Under the pieces are notes generated by a model. The model did not search any database. It was not told the origin of the DNA and worked only from the letters and a program-made list of their open reading frames with translations. A stretch of 64,000 bases of DNA, from NCBI GenBank assembly GCA_948567375.1, contig OX419756.1:41084552-41148551 (forward strand), written 5' to 3'. The translations under genes were made by a program, and so were the position numbers. Origin of the DNA: Lunularia cruciata. Lineage: Eukaryota > Streptophyta > Marchantiopsida > Lunulariales > Lunulariaceae. Shown in pieces: positions 46,536 to 60,496 of this stretch. Every line of letters begins with the position of its first letter. Within the stretch, counting starts at the first letter, position 1.

Positions 46536-48913
46536 GCATGCGGGGCCCCGAAATCGGTAAATCATTTAGAAGGTAGCTCAGTCAACCCGTCGAGCAAACC
46601 AAGGGGCATGGGGAATGAAGCCCATCTGGTAGTGAGAAGCAAGTATTGTAAGCCCAAACACGGAGGTGTGCATTCGAGTTCAGGCAACAGCTTTTGCAAT
46701 CCAGAACATATGACATCCTAACAGAAGCAAAGCATTGCCTTTCTGGGTGCCAAGGATCACGACTCCTGGCATACTCAAGATAAGTCCTGGATACTATAAT
46801 CCTCGTAGAAGAGTGGCTCAGAAACTGAAGCTTTATTCCAGTGTAAACCTGGAAGGGATCTAGGCGCTTAAATTAGCATCATCATCCTGACTCCCTGTTA
46901 CAGCAGTCTGGACTGTAATGTGAACCCGCAGCCATACTCCAACCAAATCGAAACTTTAGATTATCCCTAACGGACAGACCTGCTGTGTGATGCTCATCAC
47001 AGGTGTTTGGGGGGTTCAGTCACACAGGTTTCAATATACGACAGCAAGTTCGGCAGTCGAGAGCAAGTAGAGAGTAAAAAAAAATTACCACCTCTAGATG
47101 GCATTGTATCATTTTGTAAGTAGTAATGTAATCAATCTATTACGCACTGGACCTCCGCAGCTATTTAGGAGTTTCCATTCAACTTTGCCAGCTTCTGTAT
47201 TGGAATACTCTTGACTGTGGGTGACGACAGTTCAAGTCGAAACGAGTATTAGACCTAGTAACGTCCTGAACTTTCGCTCAACAATGTAACTCAGACATCT
47301 TGGCCAATCTCTCCTGGACTCCATACGTACCAGATCCACTTCCATTACAAGGGTCAAGTTCTGTTCGACTCTCCAAAACTGTTGTTCGTGGTACAGTGTC
47401 AGATCGAGAAATAAAAAAATTCACTATGCTGACTTAGCCTCATAAACTCACTAAAATCGTGATAATAATCGCCGCAACAGGTAAATCAAGGTAAGGTGAG
47501 GATGAGATTGGAGCATGATCTTAGTAATACTCCGGACTCAGTGCAAGAGGTACATCAACCAAGGGATGAATCAAACTCCATATAACGTTAGATAAACCAA
47601 TTGATAAAGTTGTGTTTACAAACAGCCAGACAATTTTTCCTATTCAGTAACTATGTTCCGAACTGTGTATCTGGTTTCATCATAGCGGAGGCTCATCACA
47701 TCAAATAAACATTGTAACACACGTTCAACTCTGAGCAAAATCGAGCCTCGCAGACTAAACTGAGAACACACTGAAAAGATACAGAATTCCTTATGTAAAC
47801 ACCTCTGTGCAAGACTCTAACAACGTAAATAGGAGAAAGTAACCTAACTACCCGAAGTCAACCTAAGTAGTATTTTGCTTTTCTTGTTCTAGAATGAATC
47901 CGGTTAAAGTAAATGTGCGGTGACAAGGTCATCATCCACGTGTTACTAGCTGGTAACCGGATTTGAGTCCCGTGGAGCAAATATTGCATATCAAGTCAAC
48001 CCTATTCACGGGAAGGTCCAGGTGGGCTGTTTATTGTCCCTTACTAATTCGGAAGCCAAGCATCCACTGCGATTCACCCTTATGTGGCATGAATGTGCAT
48101 GTGTGGATCATCGTGGGAGACTTGAATCTCAGAAGAGGCACAAAACAGCGTTCCCTAAAACGAAGTGGCATCCAATTACTCCTACGACAGCATAAGAAGC
48201 AATCTCAACACATAAAATATGGACATTGACTACTCATGATAAATCGGAAACACACTGACACTACACAATAATTTTGCACAAGAGAGGTAGATCGTGAAAT
48301 CAAAATCCCTTAAGAATTGCTCTATTAAAGAATGTGTGTGAGCCACTTGCTAGTGGCTACAACTAAATGAATATAACACATTAGACATAGAAAATTCAGT
48401 GAATCCCCAGCAGAATACCGCTTACACCTGGACGCTTAAGGGCCCAAAAATTTGTCACCTGGGCATGGAATGGGATTGTCTGAAGGTACTTGTGCCTCGC
48501 CATGGCTGTTGTGGTTTAAAGAACAACCTGATTTAAAACAGACTTGTGAGGCCATCATCTCGCAGCTGAAAATGACAAGGATCGCAAAATCCTTTAGTCT
48601 ATATGTCCACACTGTACACCGTCCAACTTTTCCACTCTCTTGCCCTCGAAACGCTTAGACTTGCATCTGAAGCAGGATATTTCTATTTCTTAAGAACTTC
48701 TGGTGATCAATACTTAGGATATTCTTGTACTGGTAATGGAAACGAAAAGTGTGAGCTCTGCCATATCTCAGGACGAGACAGACGCAAAAGGCACAGAACT
48801 ACGAAAAGAATCAAAGATGGTACCTTCTTGCATGTGTATGCAGAAGCTGCCACCTATATCGCTGGTTAGGATGGCAATCGCTTCTCGGTATCATAGACTT
48901 GTTTCGACTCCAT
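46536..48913. other. Convergent intergenic region between DUR3 and COG1
   Basis: The 3' ends of DUR3 (plus) and COG1 (minus) face each other across about 2.4 kb. No coding frame, RNA gene or transposon is recognisable. Both genes' 3' untranslated regions should lie here. Confidence 0.5.
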
Positions 48914-51900
48914 TTACTCCTTATGACCACCCGCCGTCAACGACGAAAACAATCCTGATGCTTGTAGAGGTAACATATCCCCAAAAGTAGATATTGCTGC
49001 AGCAGACTTGTCCTTCAGTCGCTCGACTTGACCATCACTCAGCAAACCTAGCTTGAGACCCTCCCCAAACCTGCTTCCCACCTGCATTTTCCACAATTGC
49101 ATGAGCCGAGGGATTTTCGTGCTGCAGATTCACCTTCTTATAGTTGACCTAGAGAAAAGCCTTGCGGGAGCGAACCAAACAGAACAGCGTCCGGACCTAA
49201 TCCTACCGTAGAATAATTATTCTACAGTTATTCTATGGTAGGATGGAGGGACGTAGCCAAATATACTATCCGAACGGCGAGCAACATGTACGATATTGAG
49301 CCCAAAGGTAATCCTTACGACCAGCAACCACTCTTATCTGCTCAACAGGGGAAGCTATAAGAGGCGGTTGTGGTAGCATACCATTACAGACGATGGAAGC
49401 GCTAATTATGGACCCATTGACGAAAACATCGGCTCTTGACCCATCTAGTATGATCACTGTCCTTACTGAAAGTTGATATGAAACAAAACTACGGCACCAC
49501 ATATCGAAACGAGATATCACACAGTTGTAACAAGTTACATCCACATAAATCTGGAACTTACTTGTCCCATCAGGGATTTTATTAGAGGTCTTGCGCTTGT
49601 AACAGATGACTGACTTTGGACGTCCGATGATCCATACTTGTATCCATCCTCCGCATTTGTATAGCCAGACCAAAGCCCTGAGACTGAGTCCTCTTGTGAA
49701 AGTGGCCTTGGCATTCTAGATGGTGAACCTCCGGTAACTGAGAAAATAGGTGCACTGCAGTAGACATTGGAGTAAGAGGTCAGATTTGACCTGGAGATCT
49801 AATCAAACAGGAATTATTTTGTTAAGTGTGTGATTCTTGCGTGGCACGACCCCTCCATTCCAGTTTCGACATAGAGGGGAGAAAACGAGATTGTTGCAAG
49901 ATAAAGCTGTCTGCCACCATATACATAAAGGGTAACGCCTTGCAAATTACTTATATCTAGCTTCTTGAGGTTTTACGCCATGAAGATAACATCATCTCGA
50001 GGCAGTATAATGCAAAGTGGGAAGTCTGCGACGAGCACTCGAGCCCCTTAGAAAAGAGCAAATCGAAATTAAGAAAGGGAGAGACTGCCAATCGTCCTGA
50101 CTGTTGGTAAGAAAAATTCCAAATAAGCCAGAACCTGCGAATCCAATCGTTGTCCATTGTGCAACACATCCATCTACGATTAGATTGACAACTGCTCGGA
50201 GTGAGAAACGCTACACATCACACACTACACATTGAAGGTTCTACACTCGGTGTACGTAAATGTTAGTAATAGAGCAGTCCTTATCTAGAGCAGGGTACAT
50301 GAACTTGGACTGACCATTCACGTGCATGAAAAGATTGTGGGACCTGAACACATAACAGGAGATATCAAGCATTTACCACCAATAACGATTCCAGGTCAAA
50401 ACGCTTTCCTACTGCCAGAGGTCCTAGGATTCCATGAGCTTATAACTTCCACAAGACGGAAGCTAACCTGATAGGAAGGTACGTAAACCTGGGAACGGTC
50501 CCAGTCATATTCAGGGTGTTTGTGTCTGCATGAGATGGTAGCTTCAGTACAGTATCGGTATAAAGGCGGTTCAACTGTATGAGGGAACCAAAAAGCACTG
50601 CACATCGCTGGTAATAGCGCCGCTCATTCTCCCACAGATGTGGTTCATACCTGCTCACAAAACGCAGAATATTAGCACTCAATGAGCCTAGAAATTTTGA
50701 CATACAAGCAAACAGTTTGATGGTGGGAGCATCCACTTTGCAGGTCTACTTGTTTCTGTAAGATTAGACAGGAATAAATTGATGTGGAGACGTGTAAACA
50801 ACTCTCGATACCGAATCCAGGAAACCAGCTCTTGTGCGGGTGCGGCAAAACTAATGGCATATTCTCGCTCACATCTTAAAATTAGGCTCATGACATGTTG
50901 TATGTTGTAGATCTCGTCACGAAGACTACGCACTTTTGAGTACTCATCCTCCTCTATAAAACTTGCCTCAAGCAATAATAGTAAAAGGAAGACATGATAA
51001 TCTTGGGCTAGACCTGAAACAGCTATCGCTCTCATACCAGTGATATAACTTACTCTCAGGACGACATCGTTTCACGAAGAGTGAGATAGAAGAAACGTAC
51101 GTGGCCCAATCAATTGGATCCAATCTGCTTGGCAGCGTCGATAGCAGAGTTGTTACCCATTTCTTTCGAGCTTGGGTAGATTTATCAGATTGTGAGGAGG
51201 AAGCTTTTCGGCGACTACCAAGTCCAAGAGCTTCATGAGCCAGGTCTTCAGAATCCAGATTTTCGATGGTTACATCTTGACCCCCCGACAAAACGTCGGC
51301 GAGGAAACGCAGATCAAACAGAAGCTGCAGCAGACCTTTCTCAGAAACCCGGGAATTGATCGCAGAAGAATCCGAGAGAAAATCTTCATAGGTCTTTAAT
51401 ACCTGCAAATTCCCAAACGGACCTTTAGCCAGCTGATTCCGATTAAGAAGTTGTATTGTATAACGGGGGGAATTTTGAATCCGAGAAAGTGAATGGCATC
51501 TGATCATGCTAAATGACGGCAACAGACAAGATCACACAGGTGTTCCCGAGCAGAATTTACCTCTTCACAAAGCTTCCAAGCGAAAAACTGGAGCACAGCT
51601 CTATCAAGAGAATGACCACCCACACGATAAATTTCTTGACAACCAGCAAAGAGGAAAGAGACGGCGTAAGGGGACGGCATAGCCGGCAATGCGAGCTTCA
51701 TCTCAACTTCACCACCAGTTTCTTCTTCCTGTTTTAAACAGGTCTCTTCCCAACCCTGCATGATGAGCTCACTAACTGTTATTACTTATTCAACACGCTT
51801 ATGCACGGAAAAGTGGGAGAAAGTAACAATAATTAAAAAGCTGATTACCTTCAACGGAGATAAGGTGGCGAGGCAGTCATCGTTCTTCATGTCCCTACTG

Positions 51901-54230
51901 AAATTTTCAATCAGTCGCTCTGCACTCCACAAAACCCACATTCTGTGTGCGGCTATGCTTTGATGCCTGAACATCCGTTGCAGTTCTTTCAGTTTCAAGG
52001 AACTCTCATTGCTGGCTGCGGTTCCGGCCTTCCCTCTTTTAGTGAACCATCTCTCAGGGCTGTCGGCGAATGAAGTATCCCTCTCAAGTGATAATCCTGT
52101 GCTCCCCACTGAGAAGGTACCTTTTAGCGGAGTAGGTTTCTCCTGGGCAGTCCAATTACCGGGTGCACCCAGAATAACAGGAAGAATAATCGAATGCTTT
52201 CCAAGTGCTGCTGAAAGCCTCCCGAGAAACAGAGCTCTTTCTATTATCACCAATGCCTCGAGGCACTCGTCAGATTTGGGATCCAGAGCCTTGCCATAAC
52301 TTCCTATAGATTGACCCACTCTTTCCACTGGGTCCTTGGTTAAAATCTTTCTTCTGTTTGTGGCTTTGTTCATGCGCTCTGAGAGGTCAGAAAGCTTGTC
52401 ATTCAATACGTTAACCATGCCAATCATTGAAAGTCGGCATTGTTCCTGCAGGAAACACGCTAGCTCATCCGTTCTGGAAGAACTTTGTGGGCCGTACAAA
52501 AAGCCCAGGGAGTCCTCCAGTACAGATTTCAGACCCTGATCAACTCTATCTTTGACTTGCATAACATCTGGATTGAGAAAAGAGTTCGTGGTAGAGAAGC
52601 TATCCTTCTCATCTCCAAGAGACTTCCAGACTGACACCCCACCTTCAAGCCCTGCAAAGGACCGTAAGCTCTCATTTTCCGCAGACTTCCACGGATTAGT
52701 AACTTTGCCACTTGGCTCTTCTCTCTCCAATTGCCTTCCAAGACCTTTGGTACTCGCTTCACTAGACAGAGCGTCCTTCAAAAGATCATCAATGTGAATG
52801 CTCAGAAATCCCGATTCAATGACCTCCTTCATCCTACTGACAAACATGCCCTCGAAAATCGTATCCCACAGATTCGTTGGCTCCTTCAAAAGAAGTTCAC
52901 ACAAGCAATCCCACGGAGAGTCAAAAGAGCTCCCGAAAGCGCTTTTCAACCATTCCAAGCTCTCGTCCAGTGCACTCTGTTTCGCAAGAGCTTCTCTGAC
53001 TATTCGCTCTAATTCCGCCAATTCCTTTCCACTCTTGATGCGCTGGAGCACCAATTTGCCTTCAACCATGATCTCAGCTGCACATCTTCTCAGCCAGGAA
53101 ACGCAAGAATCTGTTATATACTCCGCTGATAAGGACCCCATTCGTGTCTCTAGTTTCTCTTTCTGAGCTTTCCAAAGTCGAACTTCCTTTTCGGGATTGG
53201 GAATGCCTCCAAAAAGCTGTGATCCGGGAGGTGCTGTGAGAACGGTGCTATAAAGCAGAGGCATTTTTCCAGATACTTCAAGGAAGAGTTCTCCTACATG
53301 GCACAGAGAGGCTTGAATCATGTGAACGAGCTGAATCAGAATTGCAGCTGTGCTTTCCAAGTCGGAAATGTTAGCTCCTTTCGTAACGTTGTCTTCAGGT
53401 GGACTTGATTTCAGCACATCAGCATACCCTCGTTTGATCTCATCCCCCTTTGCAATAACTGTTTTATCTCTAGCTCCTCTGTCTCTGCCGGCAACTGCTA
53501 AACGCAGATGCACTCTCAGCCAAGTTCTCCTCATCTCAAGAAACAGAGAGAAGATTTGAGACGAAGGAAGCTCGTCAATGGTGGCCACACCAGCGAGTGC
53601 AATGGCATACTCGCCTACTTTCAGGCCTGTTTCTTGTAGTCTATCTCTGCTCTTTTGAGAGATCTGGCCCCTAAAAGTTTCAACCAGCGGCCATTGATGT
53701 CTGAGGAGGGGAAAAGTGGCAAGAAGCTCGGTGTTCTCTCCCTTTCCAGAAGTTTCCATCAGCAAAGAATGCACCTCTCTAGCTCTCAAGTACCGCTCGG
53801 ACCCTTCCAGATACATATGTTCGTCTAAACAACCCCATATTTTCTCTGGGGTATCCACCAAGTACTTCACCCTGCTGCCAATTCCGAAAAGACTTTCTCT
53901 CCGCTTCCTCTCTTCGTCAGATTCTGAAGACACAGTGCGCAAAGTGATTGAGTTTTTAAGCGAGTCAAAACCCTCCTCCATTCTCTGTATGTTATCTGCC
54001 ACAGCCTCGCATGATTTTCTCATCAGAAGAATGGAATCCGCAGATTCTATCAAATCGCGGTAGCTCGCTCCAACCAGTTGCCGAAGCTCTTCCTTTTTCT
54101 CTTCGATTTCCTTTCGAGTCCGGGCTTCCACCTCTCGGATCTCCACCACAGTTCTGGTCTCAAACAAGGCCTCGGCATTCCGAGTATTGACATCTTCGAT
54201 AGCCTTTTGCTGAAATCTACCTCCCCTCAT
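48914..54230 (-). CDS. COG1: COG1, conserved oligomeric Golgi complex subunit 1, 6 exons
   Basis: A subunit of the COG tether, which captures vesicles recycling within the Golgi. Exons in transcription order: 54230-51849, 51755-51561, 51402-51101, 50650-50468, 49754-49562, 49081-48914. Phases agree and give 1140 aa; Arabidopsis COG1 is a little over 1000. The N-terminus (residues about 10-95: [36 protein letters not shown]) is the Vps51/COG1-type coiled region. Joins reproduce conserved text: [47 protein letters not shown](S)/[26 protein letters not shown]. The C-terminus FKDKSAAAMSTFGD-like block reads [17 protein letters not shown]. The very long first exon (794 codons) is typical of plant COG1. 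A fold-back repeat lies in intron 5 (49200-49244). Confidence 0.93.
49200..49244. repeat. Fold-back repeat in COG1 intron 5
   Basis: ATCCTACCGTAGAATAA (49200-49216) pairs with TTATTCTATGGTAGGAT (49228-49244) with one mismatch. A smaller perfect palindrome, GTAGAATAATTATTCTAC, is nested in the left part. Weaker complementarity (CGTCC/GGACG) extends outward. Confidence 0.85.
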
Positions 54231-56876
54231 ACCTTCTCTACTTCCAAATCAACACTTCTTACCACAATGCAATTACCTACAGCCGTGCTCCTCCACGCAC
54301 TATCCGATTTAAAATACACATATCAAAGCTTCCAGACCTTGTTCTGCAGGGTCAATCGACCTACATTACTTAAGGCCCTTACAAAGCCACGCCCAGACAA
54401 CTTATTCCTTCAGCACTGTTCTCGTCCCAGATTTCCAGGATACCGAATCAGCAGCAGGAACCCTTGCATCGCGGGATCGACACTTTCGGAGCTCTTCCAA
54501 TGTAACAAGTACGCAAAACCATCTAAAGCTTCGATGAGTTATGCCGATCTATCCTCGCTAGCTCTCACGGCATCACTTAATCGATCCTTTCAAATTCTTC
54601 ACCACCGGAGCACCGGGCATTCCATCGCTACATCGATCCAACCATCGAAGCTCACTCTCTGTCTCTCTATACCTACCTATACAAATTCGGATCGAGTAGA
54701 AGAAGACCACAAATTGACCTGTTATTGCTTCCCGATCTCGTTTCTATCTACTCTGCTTTTATTAGAGTTGTAGCAATATCTTGCACCTCGAGGGTCAGGA
54801 ACAGCACTGCAGGAGCACGATCGACAATTTCTTCCTTCCTGCGTGCCTGCCTGCCTTTCTTTCGCTGCCGCAGAGAGGAAGAAAGAATCTAATCATTCAA
54901 TCTTTCTGTATTCTTTCTGTATTCGTCCGTCCGTCGAGGGGAGCGGAGGTACGAGCGAGAGACAGCCTTCAGAAACCACGAGGTCTGTCTGCCACTGACG
55001 AACTTGCGAACCTTCCCCGATTTACGCATGTACTTAATATTAGTAATAAACTACCGTTTCCTAAGTACTGGTGCTAAACACACTTAATGAGAGCGATTCT
55101 GAAGGTGATTTCAAGCAGAGCTCCGGCTTCCATATGAATCTATGAAACAGGAGCTCTTGCTTTTTTGATGACGAATACAAAGCCAGTCTCTACAACTTGA
55201 CTCATGCAAACGGTTTATAATTACCTGGGTTGAGAATTTTGGCATTAATTATGAGCAAAATTTTCTCAAATTTCCATGTGAAAGTTTCTGAATATAAAAC
55301 TTTTGAAGGTTTGCTAAGATGAACTTCACCTGTAGTGAGATTGTTAGTAGAATTAGGGGGTTCTATTCAAGGCCAATAATATACTGTAGTTCTCTAAAAG
55401 AAAAACAACTAATGGAAACCATCATTTCAATAGGGAGCTTCGTTAAATACAAAACTTATGAGGGAATATTCAGCGCATTATGTCCTCTATATCTCCTAAT
55501 ATTAAAATACGATGCAGTCCTTGAAACGACATAGTAGAAACTACGGACTAGAACTTCAAACTCCTGAGAGAAGAGTGAGCAAGTTACATTTCGAAAGTTT
55601 CACTTCTCTGGCCAACCGACCATCTTTCCAGTGGAAGAGGGTAAATACCTTTCTTGCTTTAAAGTGGAATGCTCAGTTAGAGGCAAAGTCTGAAAATTAA
55701 AGTGGCGCCATACTGATGACTGTTAATGAATACATGGAACATCAAACGCCTAATTATAATGATCCAAATGCATCTGAACTGTCCTGGATATAGGTAGATG
55801 GAGCAAAAGCCGTTCTAGGAACGGGTGATCCAGAACTCATTAAATGCAAATGATCGGTAACCAAGATGTACTTTATGCACAATGCTAGAATAGTGATAAA
55901 CCCATAAAGAGAATGCATCGACTGTAACCTGAAGCAAAGACATAATTGCAACCAATTGAGAATAACCATACATCTAAAGAACTAGTAAACAACTTGAAAT
56001 CGATAACAGCTATTCAAACGAATGCGAGAAATATAAAACATTATATTTCTCTGAACTGTCCTGGATATGAGCAGAATTGTCAGTCGAACAATTCTGGCCT
56101 CCCGATTCAACAGTATTAGAGTTAGTGGATCACTCCAGGAACGTGTTGACTTCTTCCCACACTTCCCTTCTTAGTCCAGTGAAGAAGCTCAAAGAGCCAC
56201 GAATGAGAGTTATTCCGATGAAGTGAACATCTTTGTCATAATCAAAAGGCAGGACGAGAACTAGTTATCGCCACTATATTAATAATCTGAAGGAAGTACT
56301 ACACCCGTTTTGAGGGTAAGGCACTTTCTGACTGTGAAGAGCTTCCAGATTTCCGAGTTATGCTTTACAATGAGGACCTCATCTTCCAGATCAGGTGTAG
56401 ACTGCCGAATAGTGTGTACTTCGTATCGCACCAGGTCTAGTTCTCACCACACTAAATGAGATATATGCTTCGCTCTCAGCGATGTCATGCATGCTTCTGA
56501 GAAGTTCGGAGTTTGTACGTCTAAGATATTGATACCATAAGCTAACATCTAGGGCTCGAGTTTGCGAACTACTACTGGAAGAACCATTTTCGTCAAACAA
56601 CGCAGGAATCCTGTCAAAAGATCTAGGACGACAATGAACAACGTGGCCATAGTTTGCATGGCAGTTGCCAGCTCTCCTTAGAACTTCAACAACGATGACC
56701 CATTGAACTGGAATAGAGGTGGTCTGTTGCTTTGACTTCGGTTAAAGAGCAAATTCCTTCAAACATACTGGTTCTCCTCCATATAAGTGACTGAGGTTCT
56801 TCACAGGATAAATGTTCACTTTACAACATTTTGGTGAAAAATGTACTTTCTTCTCGAAAAAGCTTCGGACAAATGA
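54231..56876. other. Region between COG1 start and RECA end
   Basis: COG1 and RECA are in tandem on the minus strand, so this 2.6 kb should hold the COG1 promoter and the RECA 3' untranslated region. A pyrimidine-rich stretch near 54830-54930 upstream of COG1 fits a plant 5' leader or promoter. No gene is recognisable. Confidence 0.5.
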
Positions 56877-59589
56877 TCAGACTCTTGCTGTTATCTCAGC
56901 TTCCTCAGTCTCATCAGTCTCATCAGACACGTTACCATCATCTTGATCTTCAGCAGAATGTGCAGGAGGCAGTTCTGGTTTCACTGCATACTTCTCCCTG
57001 ATGGCTGTCACAAGCTCCTTTGCTAATGCTTGGTTCCCCGTCAAATACTTCTTCGCATTATCTCTTCCATTCGCAAAGTTCTCTCCGCGGTAAGAGAACC
57101 AAGCACCTGATTTTCCTAAAAATCCATGCTGCACTGCATAATCCAGGATCTCCCCTGCTTGAGATATGCCTTTACCAAATTCTATCTCAAATTCAGCTGT
57201 CTTGAATGGAGGTGCAACTTTATTTTTGGCAACTTTCACAATTATATGGAATCCTGTAGTCTGTGGGCACGGCAAGACAGGGAAACAAACCCACGAAGTT
57301 ATGAATATTCATTTCAAGTGAAGACATTACTTAGCAGAACGTGTGGAAGTTTCTCTATCTGATGTTCATCCGCGTATGGATTAGAACCTGCTCAATGCAA
57401 TCTCAAGAATACAATTTATCCACACACCTCCTCTCCTCGTTTGATAGTTTCTCTTTTCCGGATATGTAATCGAATCGAAGCATAAAACTTCAGGGCATAG
57501 CCTCCAGAAGTGACTTCAATGGGTGCCCCTCCGAATCCACCAAATCCCCCTAACTTATGTCTGACCTGAGTCAAAGACAGTCAATTATGAGTATACGAAC
57601 CAAGAAACGAAAACCTTTGATAAGCTAGGTTTCAGATCTGACAGATGCATGTGGGGTAGGATCTACCTGCAGAAAGAAAGTTGCTATCACACGTGCATTT
57701 GGGGACAGTCAGAATTCGGAATATCTTAAAACACGTCGAAATGCCTTGCAATACTGGTCCTGGGATAACCATAGAATCCAGAAAGCAGATGCGAATCCAC
57801 TCGACACATTTGATAAATCTCAAACTTCATAATTGATTAGAGAAGTTACTTGGTTGATGAATATAAGTATTGTCTGAGAGCGCGAAAGGGAATGAGTAAG
57901 CTTCCGAAGAGCCTGACTCATAAGCCTAGCCTGCAAAGCCATGTGCGCATCACCCATATTTCCTTCCAGCTCCGCCTTAGGAGCCAAGGCGGCCACCTGT
58001 AATTACAACGATCCACCAACAACATTAATCACCCTCTGCGGGATATTGGGTAACCTGTGCACTTAAAAAGCCTCCAGCAACTTAAACCTTCAAGCATTTT
58101 GCTTCTTCTCAGTAGCATCTCCATTTTTCTACATGCTGGACTACAAATGGACATACAACTGGACTTCAAACAAGAAGGCAAAGCCATCATCGCATCATGC
58201 ATTGAGAACATGAATAGTGGCGAAGAAGATGGTTAGGAAAGGAAACACACGCTGTCTACGACAACAACAGCGGCAGAACAGCTTCGAATAAACTCGTCAG
58301 CAATATCAAGCGCTTGCTCAGCATTGTCGGGTTGTGAAACATACAGTTCCTCAACACGCACACCAATGGCCGAGGCAAACCCTATGTCAAGTGCATGCTC
58401 AACATCGAGGAAAACGCATTTTCCTGCCACCACAAATGCCACTCATAAATTCTTTCAATTTAGATAACGTGTGTCCCTTCCTACGCAACAGATGCGACCT
58501 CTGATGCTATAAGTGACTACACCAGTATACCTCCGGTTTTTTGAGCTTCAGCAATAACATGCAGTGCAAGTGTTGTTTTCCCTGTGGCTTCAGCTCCATA
58601 AATTTCCACGACGCGCCCCTGGTATCATATCTTTAGTTAGTTGGACCACTAGCACTCTTCTGTATGGCGCTGGTAGTAGAGGAGATTTCGCTAACAGATG
58701 AAGGGTCGGGTGAAAAGTGGAACTAAACTGAGGTCAAAGGATTTTGGACATTACCTTTGGCAGCCCTCCGACGCCAAGAGCGATATCAAGAGCAATTGAC
58801 CCAGTGGAAATGACAGGAACCTGTCTTGAACCTGTCATGTCTCCAAGCCTCATGATAGTCTCCTTGCCAAACTTGGCAGCAATATTAGATAGAGCTGCCT
58901 GAAGTGCCACCTCCTTCTCGTCAACTGTGCGTGTAGGAACTGGTCCATCTGAAGCTACACGCTGGTTCGGGCGATGCTTACCTGACATTCAAACACGGCA
59001 AGAAGTCAAAATATCTTGGATGTAAATTCTTGTGTCAGGCTCCCTCTCGAGCTCACATGTTATCTGACTCTAGAAATCGTATTCCGAACATGACCTAAGT
59101 TGAAGTGACGATATACTAGTGAATTCCACTGGAGCTAGAGGACAGGCGTTTAAACGTGGATCTCGATAATACTTGAGTAATACTTGAGTAAATATTGCAC
59201 TCTACATCGGGAGTGTACGAAAGAGACCTGACTGAACAAGTTGTGCAACAAAAAGTGGAATGGAGAACAAACGAAGTGCGAGAAGAAGGTTACAGACTAG
59301 ATTCCACATCGTTCATACGTCCGGGAAGTCAAAAGCTTACACTGAAACCATACATCCACTTAAATGTTTTGTGATCTCAAATGGAAGCAGAAAAAAAAGA
59401 AATTGAACAATCGTCAAATCACTTCAGAAGAAATACAAAGAAGCTTTCAACTCTGGCGACGAGTTCCTAACCTTTCTTACTTTCCGCGGCAAAGGGTGCT
59501 GTAGCTCTTAACGTCTCCGGACGTTTCCATGATTCATGCAAAAGCTGCTGCTTTCCAACCAACGACATCAACTTTCTCCTCAAAATCAT
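56877..59589 (-). CDS. RECA: Mitochondrial-type RecA recombinase, 7 exons
   Basis: Bacterial-type RecA that pairs homologous organelle DNA and limits recombination between short repeats. Exons: 59589-59472, 58981-58755, 58618-58531, 58423-58251, 57996-57850, 57565-57428, 57260-56877. Phases agree and give 424 aa. Exon 1, from the ATG at 59589, encodes [20 protein letters not shown], Arg/Lys-rich without acids until later, so a mitochondrial presequence is likely. Walker [10 protein letters not shown], is at residues 123-131; Walker B, VVVVDS, ends exon 4 at residue 202. [19 protein letters not shown] and [14 protein letters not shown] cover the DNA-binding loop region, and [13 protein letters not shown] follows. 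The tail is acidic ([19 protein letters not shown]). Non-plastid plant RecA proteins have the same GDAHMA and GGFGG blocks. Which RECA paralogue it is cannot be settled here. Confidence 0.93.
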
Positions 59590-60496
59590 ATCTGTCTTTC
59601 TTCCTTCCTATTCCCGCCTCCCAGCTCAATTAATTCATCTTCCGTTCACAAGTTCCCGTCACCAATTTCTTATTACTACAAATACATCTGACCTGCGATG
59701 CTTCTTTCTTCCACGAAATTGCGAATGTCAATCTCCAGTCTCCAGCACAACTGCTTATTGGTGGCGCCAAAACCCAAAACCTCAGGAAAGACTGGAACAA
59801 TTCAGCAAGTTTCTTGTTGCGTCTCCTGGTATCATGAAAGCAGTTTCACGGCTTCTTGTTAGAATTCTATTTCAGCAATAACTAGCAGATTCTTCTGAGG
59901 AATTCGTCGATGCCAGCCCGATATCCATAGACTACTGCACCATGTCAGGGTTGCGGAAGTTGCTGGAGACGATCGTAGCGACCTTCATTTCATAACTTAC
60001 TGATCGATTTATCTAGTAGTATTACCGAGTTCGGCAAGTTTGATAATTCAACTATCTAGAACGGAGAATTAACGAACGTGTACGACTTCTAATCGACACT
60101 TAATTATACCAATATGTACGACCGAAAAGTATGACATTATGGTATGCAAATAGATTAAAGTTTCCCTATGAGGATCTGGTTTGGAGGGGTTGGCTTGCTA
60201 TCCACTTAACTTAATGCAATGCATATCCCGTGTAGAGGGGTTGGGTTGTTATCTATGGGATAAACTATACCTATAGAGTTTTTGGGTAGTTGTGTTAGCT
60301 ATGCATTTTTACTATCCTCTCATTTTGTGGTTATTGATAGGTTTTGTAGTGGAGATTTATCTAAGAGAGGTGGAGTGGATTTTTTTCCCAAATGTTATTG
60401 ATACATATGAGAGATAGTCTATCCACAATGGCACAAGAGGACTTTCAATCTTTTGTTTCACTATCGTCATATTGGACTAAAGGTTTATGATCTTTC
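59590..60496. other. Upstream region of RECA and start of next retroelement fragment
   Basis: The first part should be the RECA promoter and 5' leader; a pyrimidine-rich plus-strand stretch lies at 59580-59660. From about 60130 the base composition becomes like that of the retroelement fragment that follows, with short in-phase pieces such as VEWIFFPNVIDTYERDSL near 60370. Confidence 0.4.

Noticed and set aside
49266-49673. 135-codon minus frame as a separate gene
   Set aside because: It is an off-frame reading of COG1 exon 5 and its flanking intron sequence.
52798-53166. Plus-strand frames within COG1
   Set aside because: They are shadows of the 794-codon COG1 exon 1.
54078-54773. 231-codon plus-strand frame
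   Set aside because: It overlaps the COG1 start on the opposite strand and then runs through COG1's upstream region. Composition is Ser/Leu-rich with no motif, so it is a shadow of the COG1 first exon.
58734-58988. RECA start at the MSGKHRP Met
   Set aside because: That ATG spans a splice acceptor; the spliced exon 1 from 59589 joins in phase and adds the targeting sequence.
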